Positions 17,483 through 25,520 of a DNA stretch of 47,082 bases are shown here, piece by piece; the first letter of the stretch is position 1, and every line of letters begins with the position of its first letter. A program made the position numbers and the translations under genes. Origin of the DNA: Desulfobacterales bacterium (GTDB lineage: Bacteria > Desulfobacterota > Desulfobacteria > Desulfobacterales > JAEINQ01); assembly GCA_016342285.1 (NCBI GenBank), contig JAEINQ010000056.1, forward strand, positions 1-47,082, written 5' to 3'. The notes beneath the pieces were generated by a model. That model searched no databases and was not told the DNA's origin. It was given only the letters and a program-made list of their open reading frames with translations.

Positions 17483-17523
17483 AAAAAAGAAGGCCCGTCC
17501 CGGAGTGACTCCGAAACGGGCCC
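17483..17523 (-). terminator. Strong rho-independent terminator after gcdA
   Basis: Read on the minus strand, GGCCCGTTTCGGAG pairs with CTCCGGGACGGGCC around a 3-base loop with a single internal mismatch, and is followed by TTCTTTTTT. It closes the hydrolase-dehydrogenase-CMD-gcdA operon. Confidence 0.92.
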
Positions 17524-17596
17524 TGTAACTTGAGTTGTGTCAGTTTTATGTTTTCAGCGGCAAAGCCGCATCACATAAAATTTGCCCCAGCAAATT

Positions 17597-19330
17597 TTAT
17601 CCTTTGATCAGTCGCGGCAACATCATCTGGTGATGGGGGCAGATGGAACGCGGGTTCTGGTAAGCTGCCCCGGCAAAGGCCATCAGGTAGCCGCGGATCC
17701 GGCCCATCTCCACCACTTCGTCCAGGAATCCATTCTTGGCGCAATAGATGGGCCTGGAATAGTCGTGATACTGCTGGGCCATCTCGTTCATCTTGTCGAT
17801 GATCGGCTCTAAGGGTCTGCCGGCATCCTTTTCCTTGACCAGCCTTCTGGAGAAACTGGCTGCCGCCGCGGTTTCGCCGTGCATGACGTAGATTTCCGAG
17901 GTGGCGAGCCCTAACGTAAAGGCGTTGTGGCGGTTGGCTGTGGGGCCACCCATGACATAGTGGGCCGCTGCCGTTCCTTTGCGCAGGAGGACCAACATCA
18001 TGGGAACGCCGGTCTGTTGGATGGAATAGATCAGGCTCTGACCCAGGCCGAGGAGCTCTGCCTTTTCGGCGATGTCGCCCACATCAATGCCCGTGGTGTC
18101 CTGGAACCAGATCACCGGAACCCGGTCCCGACCGCACTGGGTGACGAACTCGTTCATCTTGATCAGTCCCTGACGGTAGAGCTTGCCGCCGATGCCGGGG
18201 TAATCGGCGTATTCCGGGTAGTCTTCGCCTAAAAATCCCTGGCGGTTGCCGATGACGCCCAACAAAAATCCATCCATCTTCACCAGGCCCGTGTAGATCT
18301 CCGGTCCGTAGCCCGGTCTGAATTCCATGTGTTCGCTGTTGTCGGTGAGCCGGGACAGAATCTCGTCGAAGTTGTACATCCGTTTCTGGTTGAAGGGGAT
18401 GAGCCGGTAGAGGTCATCGGCCGAAAATTTCGGCGTCTTGGGCTCGGCCACCCGGAAAAACTTCGGATCATAGCCCGGCAGCCCCTTCATGTAGTCCCGG
18501 ATGCCGTCCAGCACCGCCTCTTCGGTCTCGCATTTATAGCGGAAAAAACCGGTTTCCTCAAAGTGGATGTCCGTGCTTCCCGGGGGCTTGGCCTTGAACT
18601 GCTTGGCCGCCGCGATCAGGGCTTCGGCCCCTTCCAGGTCGAAATGCCCCTTGGGGCTCATGCCGCTTAGAATGCCGCCGCCGCCCACGGCCATGTTGCA
18701 GTCTTTATGGGCAAAGAGCACGGTGGGACTGATGGCCTGGTACCCGCCCCCGGCCGGGTTGGTTCCCCAGATGCCGGCCAGGATCGGCACCCCGAGCTGA
18801 TTGAGCTCGGCGTGCCGAAAGAAGGTGGTCCCCGAACCGCGCCGGCCGGCGTAAAACTTTTCCTGTTCGGTGAGTTTGACGCCGCTGCAGTTGACCAGCC
18901 AGATCAACGGAATGTTGAGCATCTTGGCCAGATCGGTGATCCGAAAAACATTTTCCGCCTGGCCGGGCAGCCAGGCGCCCGCCATGACCTTGTTGTCAAA
19001 ACCGATGATGGCCGCCCATTTGCCGGCCACCTTGCCCAGGCCGGAAAGGACGTTTGTGGTGCCCTCCTCATTGTCTTCGGGGTTAAAGAGGGTGCAAAGG
19101 GGGCACCATGAGCCCGGATCGACCAGGTATTCGAGCCGTTGAAAGAAGGTCTTCTGACCCCGGGCATTGATCTTTTCCGTCGGAAAGCCGGCGTTAATGA
19201 CCTTTTCCACGGCCTCGGCCACTTCGGCTTCGACCTGTTTGATCTGCTCGAAATTGGCTTCGGTGCTCTTGATCTGCCCCGGGCTCAGGGCCCGGCCGAA
19301 TTCCGTCATCTTCTCAAAATAGGGTCTCAT
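17597..19330 (-). CDS. gcdA: Glutaconyl-CoA decarboxylase alpha subunit (carboxyltransferase)
   Basis: This 577-residue protein is a two-domain crotonase-fold carboxyltransferase. The N-terminal half has an acyl-CoA binding region (GAWLPGQAENVFRITDLA) and the C-terminal half a biotin-side region (QDTTGIDVGDIAEKAELLG, GGPTANRHNAFTLG). Its length and the segment GTNPAGGGYQAISPT match GcdA of the Na+-translocating glutaconyl-CoA decarboxylase, which moves CO2 from glutaconyl-CoA to biotin and yields crotonyl-CoA. The biotin carrier and membrane subunits (GcdB, C, D) are not in the window. A glutaryl-CoA dehydrogenase gene in the same operon supplies the substrate and strengthens the call. The start follows CTGGAG, and a strong terminator lies downstream. 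Confidence 0.86.
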   Translation of the reverse strand: MRPYFEKMTEFGRALSPGQIKSTEANFEQIKQVEAEVAEAVEKVINAGFPTEKINARGQKTFFQRLEYLVDPGSWCPLCTLFNPEDNEEGTTNVLSGLGKVAGKWAAIIGFDNKVMAGAWLPGQAENVFRITDLAKMLNIPLIWLVNCSGVKLTEQEKFYAGRRGSGTTFFRHAELNQLGVPILAGIWGTNPAGGGYQAISPTVLFAHKDCNMAVGGGGILSGMSPKGHFDLEGAEALIAAAKQFKAKPPGSTDIHFEETGFFRYKCETEEAVLDGIRDYMKGLPGYDPKFFRVAEPKTPKFSADDLYRLIPFNQKRMYNFDEILSRLTDNSEHMEFRPGYGPEIYTGLVKMDGFLLGVIGNRQGFLGEDYPEYADYPGIGGKLYRQGLIKMNEFVTQCGRDRVPVIWFQDTTGIDVGDIAEKAELLGLGQSLIYSIQQTGVPMMLVLLRKGTAAAHYVMGGPTANRHNAFTLGLATSEIYVMHGETAAAASFSRRLVKEKDAGRPLEPIIDKMNEMAQQYHDYSRPIYCAKNGFLDEVVEMGRIRGYLMAFAGAAYQNPRSICPHHQMMLPRLIKG

Positions 19331-19429
19331 GGCATGCTCCAGAAAAAATTGTTTTGGGTTTTAAGATTCAGGTTTCAGAACCCGGTCATTGGATCCTTCT
19401 CGCTACGTTCTTGGTGGCGCAAAGTTGAT

Positions 19430-19660
19430 AAGATTCAACTCGAAATAGGAATCCATGCCCTGTGGGCGTGGTCAGCGTCAATTGGCGATGCCGATAGAAT
19501 TGCCGGCAAATGCCCGGCTATCGCCTAAAATGCGCTAATCCGCCAGAGGCGGACAAGAGGTTCGAAATGCCTAATCCGCCAAAAGGGAAGGCGGACAAGA
19601 GTTGAGGAGTCGCTTCGCTCCGGCTCTTTTTAAGTTAAGATATGGCATAATTCCTTACTT
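19430..19660. repeat. Dispersed hairpin-bearing repeat, copy B
   Basis: This is the longer relative of 10303-10480 in the same orientation. It has two extra palindromic inserts of the AATCCGCC..GGCGGA type. Its first hairpin (CCATGCCC/GGGCGTGG) keeps pairing relative to copy A (CCACGTCC/GGGCGTGG) through exchanges between C-G and U-G pairs. The whole gap 19331-19791 holds no gene. Confidence 0.85.
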
Positions 19661-19791
19661 TTAGGCACTTTAGGCATTTTAGCACTTCAAACTTCTATCA
19701 TCAAGGGACAGCCCCTTCAATGGGCAAACCAAGGCCTGGTCCTCTGAACCAGGATTCTTTACACTTAACATCTAAAACTCAAAAACGGGTT

Positions 19792-20184
19792 TTACGTTTT
19801 TAATGGCCACTGGCCCCGTTCTTCCAGCACCGATCGAAGCGTTTTCAGCGCCTGGTTGGTGGCTGGTACGCCGGCATAGATGGCGGTCTGGAAAATGGTC
19901 TCTGCGATCTCTTGGGGGCTGCAGCCGACGTTAAGGGCCGCCTGAATATGAAGCCCCAGTTCATCAAGCCGGGAAAGGGCCGTCAGGGCGGCCACGGTCA
20001 CCAGCTGGCGGGTGGGGTGGGGAAGCTTCTCCCGGGCGTACATCTGGCCGGTGATAAACAGGGACAGGTCTTTGGCCAGGTCCTTGTCAAAGGCACGCCA
20101 CAGCTCAAAGGGTCGCTCACCCTTGACCCCGTCGAAATACAGCGCCGCGGTTTTTTTTGTTTTTTCTACAACATCGTCAGGCAT
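19792..20184 (-). CDS. Carboxymuconolactone decarboxylase (CMD/AhpD-like) family protein
   Basis: The 130-residue all-helical protein matches the CMD family with RQLVTVAALTALSRLDELGLHIQAALNVG and ETIFQTAIYAGVPATNQAL. The AhpD CxxC pair is absent, and the LDELGLHIQAALN histidine segment is that of carboxymuconolactone decarboxylase-like members. Its role in an anaerobe is unclear; homologues often sit in catabolic operons without a defined reaction. It lies between gcdA and the glutaryl-CoA dehydrogenase on the same strand, with GAGGAAA before the ATG. Confidence 0.84.
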   Translation of the reverse strand: MPDDVVEKTKKTAALYFDGVKGERPFELWRAFDKDLAKDLSLFITGQMYAREKLPHPTRQLVTVAALTALSRLDELGLHIQAALNVGCSPQEIAETIFQTAIYAGVPATNQALKTLRSVLEERGQWPLKT

Positions 20185-20245
20185 GACATTTTCCTCTATT
20201 ATTTCCGTGTTCGGTAGAATTCATCTGTGGTTTCATCGACCATGT

Positions 20246-20339
20246 GTTTGGTATTTTGTGTTTGGTGTTTCCATGACTTCCTGTCGCGGCTTTTCCGATA
20301 TCAAAAGGACCAAATACAAAACACCATATACCAAACACT
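20246..20339. repeat. TTTGGTATTTTGTG-type inverted repeat
   Basis: The 25 bases at 20246-20270 recur exactly at 43143-43167. An inverted, slightly diverged copy lies at 20309-20339. The pair sits between the CMD gene and the dehydrogenase and could form a stem in the operon transcript. Confidence 0.75.
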
Positions 20340-21501
20340 AACGATTTGCCTTGCGAATGCCGAGCTGGTCCAGGGCGATGATCCACTTGCAGATATTGGC
20401 TGACCCTTCCACCATGGTGTAGGTGGGCACGTCCCGGTAATAGCGGGCGATGGGGTATTCGGTGGAGTAGCCGTAGGCGCCGTGAATCCGCATGGCGTAG
20501 TTGGCGCATTTGGTGACCACTTCACCGGCGAAGTACTTGGCCTGGGCCACGTCCAGCCCGTTGTTGAGTCTGCCCTGGTCCTTGGCATGGGCGGCCTTGT
20601 AAACCAGCAGCCGGGCCGCCTCGATCTCGGCCGACATCTGGGCGATCATGTCCTGGTTCATTTGGAACTGGCCGATGGGTTTGCCGAACTGCTTGCGTTC
20701 GTTGCAGTAGCGGATGGAGGCGTCCAGACAGGCCTGGGCCAGTCCCACGGCCCCGGAGGCGGCGGAGAGCCGGGTCTGGTTCAGGGAGCTGAAGACGATC
20801 CTGGCGCCATCGCCCGGCGCCCCGAGAATGTTTTCCTTGGGTACCCGGGTGTTGTCCAGAAACATCTCACCCGTGGGCGAGGAGTGTGAGCCCATCTTGT
20901 CCAGGCGGCTGACCTTGATGCCGTTGAAATTCTTGGGCTCGATGACAAAGGCCGACAGGCCTTTGGATCCGGCCGACTTATCGGTATAGGCGTAGTAGAT
21001 TAGCGCATCGGCCACGTCGGCGTTGGAGATCCAGGTCTTGGAACCGTTGAGCAGCCAGTGGTCGCCCTTGTCTTCGGCTGTGGAGGTCATGGCCATGACG
21101 TCGGAACCGGCATCGGACTCGGTGATGCCGAATCCGCCCAGGTACTCGGCAGTGCAAAGCTTTTCGACATATCTTTTCTTCAGTTCCTCGCTGCCGTAAT
21201 GATAGATGGTGTAGGCGCACCCCAGGACCTGCATGTTCACCTGGACCCGCAGCGAACTCGACGCCCTGGCGATTTCCTCGGTGACGATCATGGCCGCTAT
21301 CCAGCCCATCTCCTCGCCGCCGTATTCTTCGGGGATCACCGTGCCGAAAAAACCCAGCTCTCCCATGGGGCGGATGGCCTCTTTGTAAGGAAGGTAATGG
21401 TCGGCGTCCCATTGGTCGGCATTGGGGGCGATCTTCTTGGTGGCAAATTCACGGACGGCCTTCTGGAGCATCTGAAGTTCTTTGGACAGGGTAAAATCCA
21501 T
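20338..21501 (-). CDS. Glutaryl-CoA dehydrogenase, probably the non-decarboxylating type
   Basis: The protein (387 residues from the ATG at 21501 after AGGAGG) is an acyl-CoA dehydrogenase. It has GGFGITESDAGSD and KTWISNADVAD for FAD and substrate, ERKQFGKPIGQFQ, and a C-terminal GAYGYSTEYPIARYYRD. The catalytic glutamate is E365 in MVEGS. Decarboxylating glutaryl-CoA dehydrogenases have tyrosine just before this glutamate (human Tyr369-Glu370). Here it is valine (V364), as I recall for the non-decarboxylating Desulfococcus enzyme. Together with gcdA in the operon this predicts oxidation of glutaryl-CoA to glutaconyl-CoA without CO2 release. Other acyl-CoA substrates are possible but less likely. 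Confidence 0.85.
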   Translation of the reverse strand: MDFTLSKELQMLQKAVREFATKKIAPNADQWDADHYLPYKEAIRPMGELGFFGTVIPEEYGGEEMGWIAAMIVTEEIARASSSLRVQVNMQVLGCAYTIYHYGSEELKKRYVEKLCTAEYLGGFGITESDAGSDVMAMTSTAEDKGDHWLLNGSKTWISNADVADALIYYAYTDKSAGSKGLSAFVIEPKNFNGIKVSRLDKMGSHSSPTGEMFLDNTRVPKENILGAPGDGARIVFSSLNQTRLSAASGAVGLAQACLDASIRYCNERKQFGKPIGQFQMNQDMIAQMSAEIEAARLLVYKAAHAKDQGRLNNGLDVAQAKYFAGEVVTKCANYAMRIHGAYGYSTEYPIARYYRDVPTYTMVEGSANICKWIIALDQLGIRKANR

Positions 21502-21520
21502 GCTGTTCCTCCTGGTTTGT

Positions 21521-22117
21521 CTATTGGGGGTCTTCCGCCTTTCCCGTCTGTTCAATCAGTTCTTGGGAAGAAATCACCTGGAGAAGCGGATAGAGGGGAT
21601 TGCGGCGGTAACAGTTTAAAATCTGTTCGTGGATAGCGTTCGAGGGTGCCGCGGTGCAGTCTTCGAGCAATACCGTCTTGAACCCGTGGCAGATGGCATC
21701 CATCACCGTGGTCAGGACGCAGAAATGGGTGGCGACACCGGCCACGGCGCAAAGGGTGACCGCGCGCTGCCGGAGCCAAGTTTCCAGATCCGTATCGAAA
21801 AAGGCTGAAAATCTCGGCTTGGGGAGCCAGTAGTCGTCGGGGGTGCGATTCAGATCATCAATGACTTGAGCCCCCGGTGTGCCGGCCAGGGCATGGGGGT
21901 GCATGGCGCCGGTGAAGATAAAGTCGTCTTCATGGAAGGCGTCGGTGGAAAAGACCACGGGCCACCCGTTTGCCCGGAAGCGGTTGGAAAGGCAATTGAT
22001 GGGATCAATAATGGCGCGGGCCGGCGCTACGATGGGCAGGTTCCGCGCGGGGTCGAAGAGGTCATTGACCATGTCGATGACGATCAGTGCCGGTTTTTCG
22101 ATTTTCGAAAGTGCCAT
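21521..22117 (-). CDS. Isochorismatase-like cysteine hydrolase
   Basis: The 198-residue protein has the family catalytic triad: Asp in ALIVIDMVNDLF, Lys in LPKPRFSAFF and Cys in GVATHFCVLTT. Family members hydrolyse amides such as nicotinamide, ureido compounds or isochorismate. No substrate can be assigned here. It is the first gene of the operon that continues into the glutaryl-CoA dehydrogenase (19 bases away), CMD and gcdA. The AT-rich stretch at about 22180-22220 upstream probably carries the operon promoter. Confidence 0.84.
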   Translation of the reverse strand: MALSKIEKPALIVIDMVNDLFDPARNLPIVAPARAIIDPINCLSNRFRANGWPVVFSTDAFHEDDFIFTGAMHPHALAGTPGAQVIDDLNRTPDDYWLPKPRFSAFFDTDLETWLRQRAVTLCAVAGVATHFCVLTTVMDAICHGFKTVLLEDCTAAPSNAIHEQILNCYRRNPLYPLLQVISSQELIEQTGKAEDPQ

Positions 22118-22295
22118 CGGTCCTTTGTCAGGGTCGTGATTTGTCGTGGATGGAAAAACCGGGCGGCCCGCGTACGTCAGAGCTATAAGTTAGCTATATT
22201 ATAATTACAAAATCGTCAACCCCTAGGTATTTGGCCTGGCCTGTCGGGCAAAGAGGGTCGGATCACAAGGCTCAGGGGAAACGCCTTGCCGATGC

Positions 22296-23594
22296 TCAGT
22301 TTGTCTCGGCCAACCGGTCGACCAGCGCCAGGGATGCCTCCAGGGCCTTGCCGGAAAACCGGCGGTTCAGGGCGGCCCTTAGCATGACAAGGTTCAGCCC
22401 CTGTTCCATTTTGGCCAGCAGGGTCAGGGCGGCCAGTGCCCGGTCCTGGCCTTTGACGGAAAGGGCCTTGAAATCCACTGTCCGAGTTTTGGCGTTGGTG
22501 GCGGGCAAGCTGACATCTGAGGCCTGAAGCACCAGTGCGTCATCGGCAAGACCGGCAAACTGGCCCCTGCGTCGATCGGCCCCCTCCTGGGCCAGGGCCA
22601 GGACGATGCCGGGCCGTTCGATGGCGGTAAACCCGATGGGTTCCGGGGAGAGAATCATTTCGCTGATGGAATGGCCCCGCAGCACGGTGATGGGATAGTC
22701 GTTTTTCTGTGTGGCGTTGAGTCCGGCGGCCATACCGGCCAGGCAGACCAGTTCGCCGGCCGTGACGATGCGCTGCCCCGCACTGCCCAAAATGGCGATA
22801 TCCTGGCGAACCGGCTCGGACGGCGAGCAACTGGTCTCGACGCCTTCCGGCGAGGGGACTTGTTTGGCGGCAGCCGCCGCCCGACGATAGGCTTTGCCAT
22901 ACTCCGGGCGCCGGTTGTGGGCGATTTCGCCACGGGCCGGCGTCATGGCGGTTATGCGCTCGGTAATCCCTGTCGAGGTCAGTTTGTTTTGCTTGGTGTA
23001 CCGGCCCGGGCAAAGACCGAGGGTTTCGATGATGGAAAAGCCGTCAAAGCGGATGGCCCGTTCGATTTCTTCGGGCAGGCGCTTGTCGTAGCCCGAACAG
23101 CGGGCCACATAGGCGGCGCCCGCTGCGTCGGCCACCCGGCAGAGGTCCATGGGGAGATCGAGATGGTTGAGAAAACCCGAACCGGTCACGGCGTCGTTGG
23201 GGGTGGTGGCTGAGCACTGGCCACCGGTCATGCCGAAGTTGAAGTTGTTGAGCACCAACAAGGTGATGTCCAGATTTCGCCGACAGGCAGCCAGCAGGTG
23301 GGCGCCGCCGATGCCAAGTCCCCCGTCGCCCATGGTTACCACCACGGTCAGATCGGGCCTTGCCAGCTTGATTCCGGCTGCATAGGTCAGGGCCCTGCCG
23401 TGCAGGCCGTGCATGGCATGGGTGTTGAAAAAAGTGTCAAAGAGGCCCGAACAGCCGATATCGCTGACTAGGGCGATTCGATCCCCGGTCAGGCCCATAT
23501 TGGCAAAGGCCCGGTCCAGCGCCCGGGTGATCTGGTCGTGGGAGCAGCCGGGACAAAAAACCGGCGGTCGTTTTTCATTGAGAAGGCTGGTCAT
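22296..23594 (-). CDS. 2-oxoacid:ferredoxin oxidoreductase, fused beta (TPP) and gamma subunits
   Basis: Residues 1 to about 230 form the TPP-binding beta subunit, with the cluster or substrate segment FCPGCSHDQI, GDGGLGIGGAHLLAA and the TPP-magnesium loop ending NNFNFGMTGGQ. After a linker of about 30 residues, the C-terminal part resembles the gamma domain of the pyruvate oxidoreductase family (ILGSAGQRIVTAGELVCLAG, VLRGHSISEMILSP). Such enzymes oxidatively decarboxylate 2-oxoacids to acyl-CoA and reduce ferredoxin. The beta-gamma order is unusual, because gamma is more often fused to alpha or separate. It overlaps the alpha gene by 20 bases. The 2-oxoacid (2-oxoglutarate, an aryl pyruvate or another) is not determinable. 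Confidence 0.83.
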   Translation of the reverse strand: MTSLLNEKRPPVFCPGCSHDQITRALDRAFANMGLTGDRIALVSDIGCSGLFDTFFNTHAMHGLHGRALTYAAGIKLARPDLTVVVTMGDGGLGIGGAHLLAACRRNLDITLLVLNNFNFGMTGGQCSATTPNDAVTGSGFLNHLDLPMDLCRVADAAGAAYVARCSGYDKRLPEEIERAIRFDGFSIIETLGLCPGRYTKQNKLTSTGITERITAMTPARGEIAHNRRPEYGKAYRRAAAAAKQVPSPEGVETSCSPSEPVRQDIAILGSAGQRIVTAGELVCLAGMAAGLNATQKNDYPITVLRGHSISEMILSPEPIGFTAIERPGIVLALAQEGADRRRGQFAGLADDALVLQASDVSLPATNAKTRTVDFKALSVKGQDRALAALTLLAKMEQGLNLVMLRAALNRRFSGKALEASLALVDRLAETN

Positions 23595-24708
23595 CGGCCA
23601 AACTCCTTTCGATCTGCCGGGGCGTGATCATCTTGCCGTTCATCTGGCCGAGGAAATCGATTTGCACTCCCGGCAGGACCCGCTGAATTTCCCTGACGTA
23701 CTGGCCCAGGTTCATCTCCGCCACCACGATCCGCCGGGCATTGGCCGCATAGGACCGGATCAGGTCCACGGGCACCGGCCAGAGGGTTTTTAAGACCAGC
23801 AGGGAAAAGGGCCGGCGACGCTGTTTGGCGGCAAAGAATGCATCTCGGGCGGCCCGGGCCGTCACGCCATAGGTGATGACCAGGGTGTCGGCGTCTTCCT
23901 CGATCCATGCCTCGTGATGGGCAAAATCGGAGACGGCCGAGGACAGCTTTTCCATCAGCCGGGTGTTGATGGCCCCGATCACTTCCGGGTCGGTGGTGAT
24001 GTAGCCGTCCGGGCCATGGGTGGACGACGTCTGGCGTGAGATGATCCTGCCGCCGATGGGTTCAAACCAGGGCACGGTCCGGCCCTGGGGGGTGTCGAAG
24101 GGGAGATAGGGGCGATCCCCCGGCGATCGCTCGCGCCACACGGGCGTCGGGCCCTGGAGCCGGTCCAGGTCCACGCTTTCCCGGGTCATGGCGATCTCCT
24201 TGTTGGAAGCCACAAAGACCGGGCAGCGGTATCTTTCCGCCAGGTTAAAGGCATGCTGGGTCAGAAGGTAGCAGTCTTTCACATCCGACGGAGCCAGGAC
24301 GATGACCGGCAGCCCGCCGGTATTTCCCCAACGCATGAACTGGATGTCGCCGTCGGCGCCCCGGGTGGCCGAGCCGGTGGAAGGGCCGAGCCGCTGGACG
24401 TTGACGATCACCAGGGGGATTTCGCTGCCGATGGCAAAGGAGATCTGTTCACTGTAAAGGCTGATGCCGGGGCCGGAGGTGGCTGTCATGGCCTTCATGC
24501 CGGCCATGGAGGCACCCAGGCAGTAGCCGATGGAGGCGATCTCGTCCTCGCCTTGAAGGCAGACGCCGCCGGCAGGGGGCAGCAGGCTCAGCATCTGGTT
24601 GAAAATGGTGGTGGCCGGCGTGATGGGATAGCCGGCGAAAAAGCGGCAACCGGCGGCCATGGCCGCTTGGGCGATGGCCTCGTTGCCTTCCATGAGGATT
24701 TTTCCCAC
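23575..24708 (-). CDS. 2-oxoacid:ferredoxin oxidoreductase alpha subunit (KorA-like)
   Basis: This 377-residue protein has the pyrimidine-binding domain signature GCRFFAGYPITPATTI, the GEDEIASIGYCLGASMAG segment, SGPGISLYSEQ and a C-terminal transketolase-like domain with VAEMNLGQY. These are typical of KorA/VorB alpha subunits. The start is a GTG behind AGGAGG. It is preceded at 37 bases by a GntR regulator gene and followed by the beta-gamma fusion, giving a compact regulated operon. No ferredoxin (delta) subunit gene is present in the window. Confidence 0.86.
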   Translation of the reverse strand: MGKILMEGNEAIAQAAMAAGCRFFAGYPITPATTIFNQMLSLLPPAGGVCLQGEDEIASIGYCLGASMAGMKAMTATSGPGISLYSEQISFAIGSEIPLVIVNVQRLGPSTGSATRGADGDIQFMRWGNTGGLPVIVLAPSDVKDCYLLTQHAFNLAERYRCPVFVASNKEIAMTRESVDLDRLQGPTPVWRERSPGDRPYLPFDTPQGRTVPWFEPIGGRIISRQTSSTHGPDGYITTDPEVIGAINTRLMEKLSSAVSDFAHHEAWIEEDADTLVITYGVTARAARDAFFAAKQRRRPFSLLVLKTLWPVPVDLIRSYAANARRIVVAEMNLGQYVREIQRVLPGVQIDFLGQMNGKMITPRQIERSLADDQPSQ

Positions 24709-24745
24709 CTGTGACCTCCTGTGAAATTGAAAATATAATCAAACC

Positions 24746-25441
24746 TTAAAAGGATGCGGCCTCTTTTTCCGCGATCATCTTCCCCAGCCCTTCAAGAACA
24801 TGCCTTTTGACGTGTGAAATGTGGCCGGAGAGTATCGCCCTGGCCCGCGGCGGGTCCCGGCTGATCACGGCGTCGAAAATTTCCCTGTGGGCAACGTCCA
24901 CCGCGTCCATGAAATTGACGAAGAGGATACTCCCCCGGTATTTGAGATAGAGCAGGTCGAAGAGGGAACTGAGTATTTTCTGCTGGACCCGACAGCCGGA
25001 AAGGGCGGCCAGGGTGGTATGAAAGGCCATGTCCATGAGCAGGCGCTCGTTGAGGTAAACCTTCCCCGATGCGTTCTGGTGGTCTTCGAGGGCTTTTTTG
25101 AGTTTTCCGATGCCACTTTCGTCCAGGGCTTCGATGGTTTTGCCGAGCAGGGAGACCTCAATCAGCTCGCGGGCCTCGTAAATCTCTTGAACCTCCTTGA
25201 GACTGATGGGCTCGGTGAAGTATCCGCGGTTGGGCTCTCGGCGAACAAGCCCCTGGATTTCCAACCATTTCAAGGCTTGAATCACCGGCGTGGCGCTCAT
25301 GCCCAGGCGTTTGGCCAGGTCGTTGTAGGCGATCTTCTGGTCCGGCGCGATCTCGTTATGAAAGAGCATCCGCCGGATGCCGTTGTAGGCCTTTTGCGCA
25401 TGGTCTTCGCGGCCTGTTTTTCCGGATGTTTGGGTTGCCAT
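24746..25441 (-). CDS. GntR/FadR-type transcriptional regulator (FCD domain)
   Basis: The 231-residue protein has an N-terminal winged helix (IAYNDLAKRLGMSATPVIQALKWLEIQGLV) and a C-terminal all-helical FCD ligand domain with metal-site histidines in DMAFHTTLAA, AHREIFDAV and SGHISHVKRH. Such regulators respond to small organic acids or acyl-CoAs. Its promoter region holds a perfect palindrome (25457-25480). A half-like copy ATATAATCAAA lies before the oxidoreductase alpha gene near 24730. It therefore probably controls itself and the downstream oxidoreductase. GGAGG precedes the ATG. Confidence 0.88.
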   Translation of the reverse strand: MATQTSGKTGREDHAQKAYNGIRRMLFHNEIAPDQKIAYNDLAKRLGMSATPVIQALKWLEIQGLVRREPNRGYFTEPISLKEVQEIYEARELIEVSLLGKTIEALDESGIGKLKKALEDHQNASGKVYLNERLLMDMAFHTTLAALSGCRVQQKILSSLFDLLYLKYRGSILFVNFMDAVDVAHREIFDAVISRDPPRARAILSGHISHVKRHVLEGLGKMIAEKEAASF

Positions 25442-25456
25442 GGACTGCCTCCGAAA

Positions 25457-25480
25457 ATATAATCGAAAATATGATTATAT
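25457..25480. promoter_or_regulatory. Palindromic operator, probably for the GntR regulator
   Basis: ATATAATC (25457-25464) and GATTATAT (25473-25480) are perfect inverted 8-mers separated by 8 bases. They lie directly upstream of the gntR start and between it and the PAS kinase gene. Confidence 0.65.
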
Positions 25481-25520
25481 ATTTCAAACCGGGCTGTCAA
25501 CAAAGAATCCATCTCGGGTT

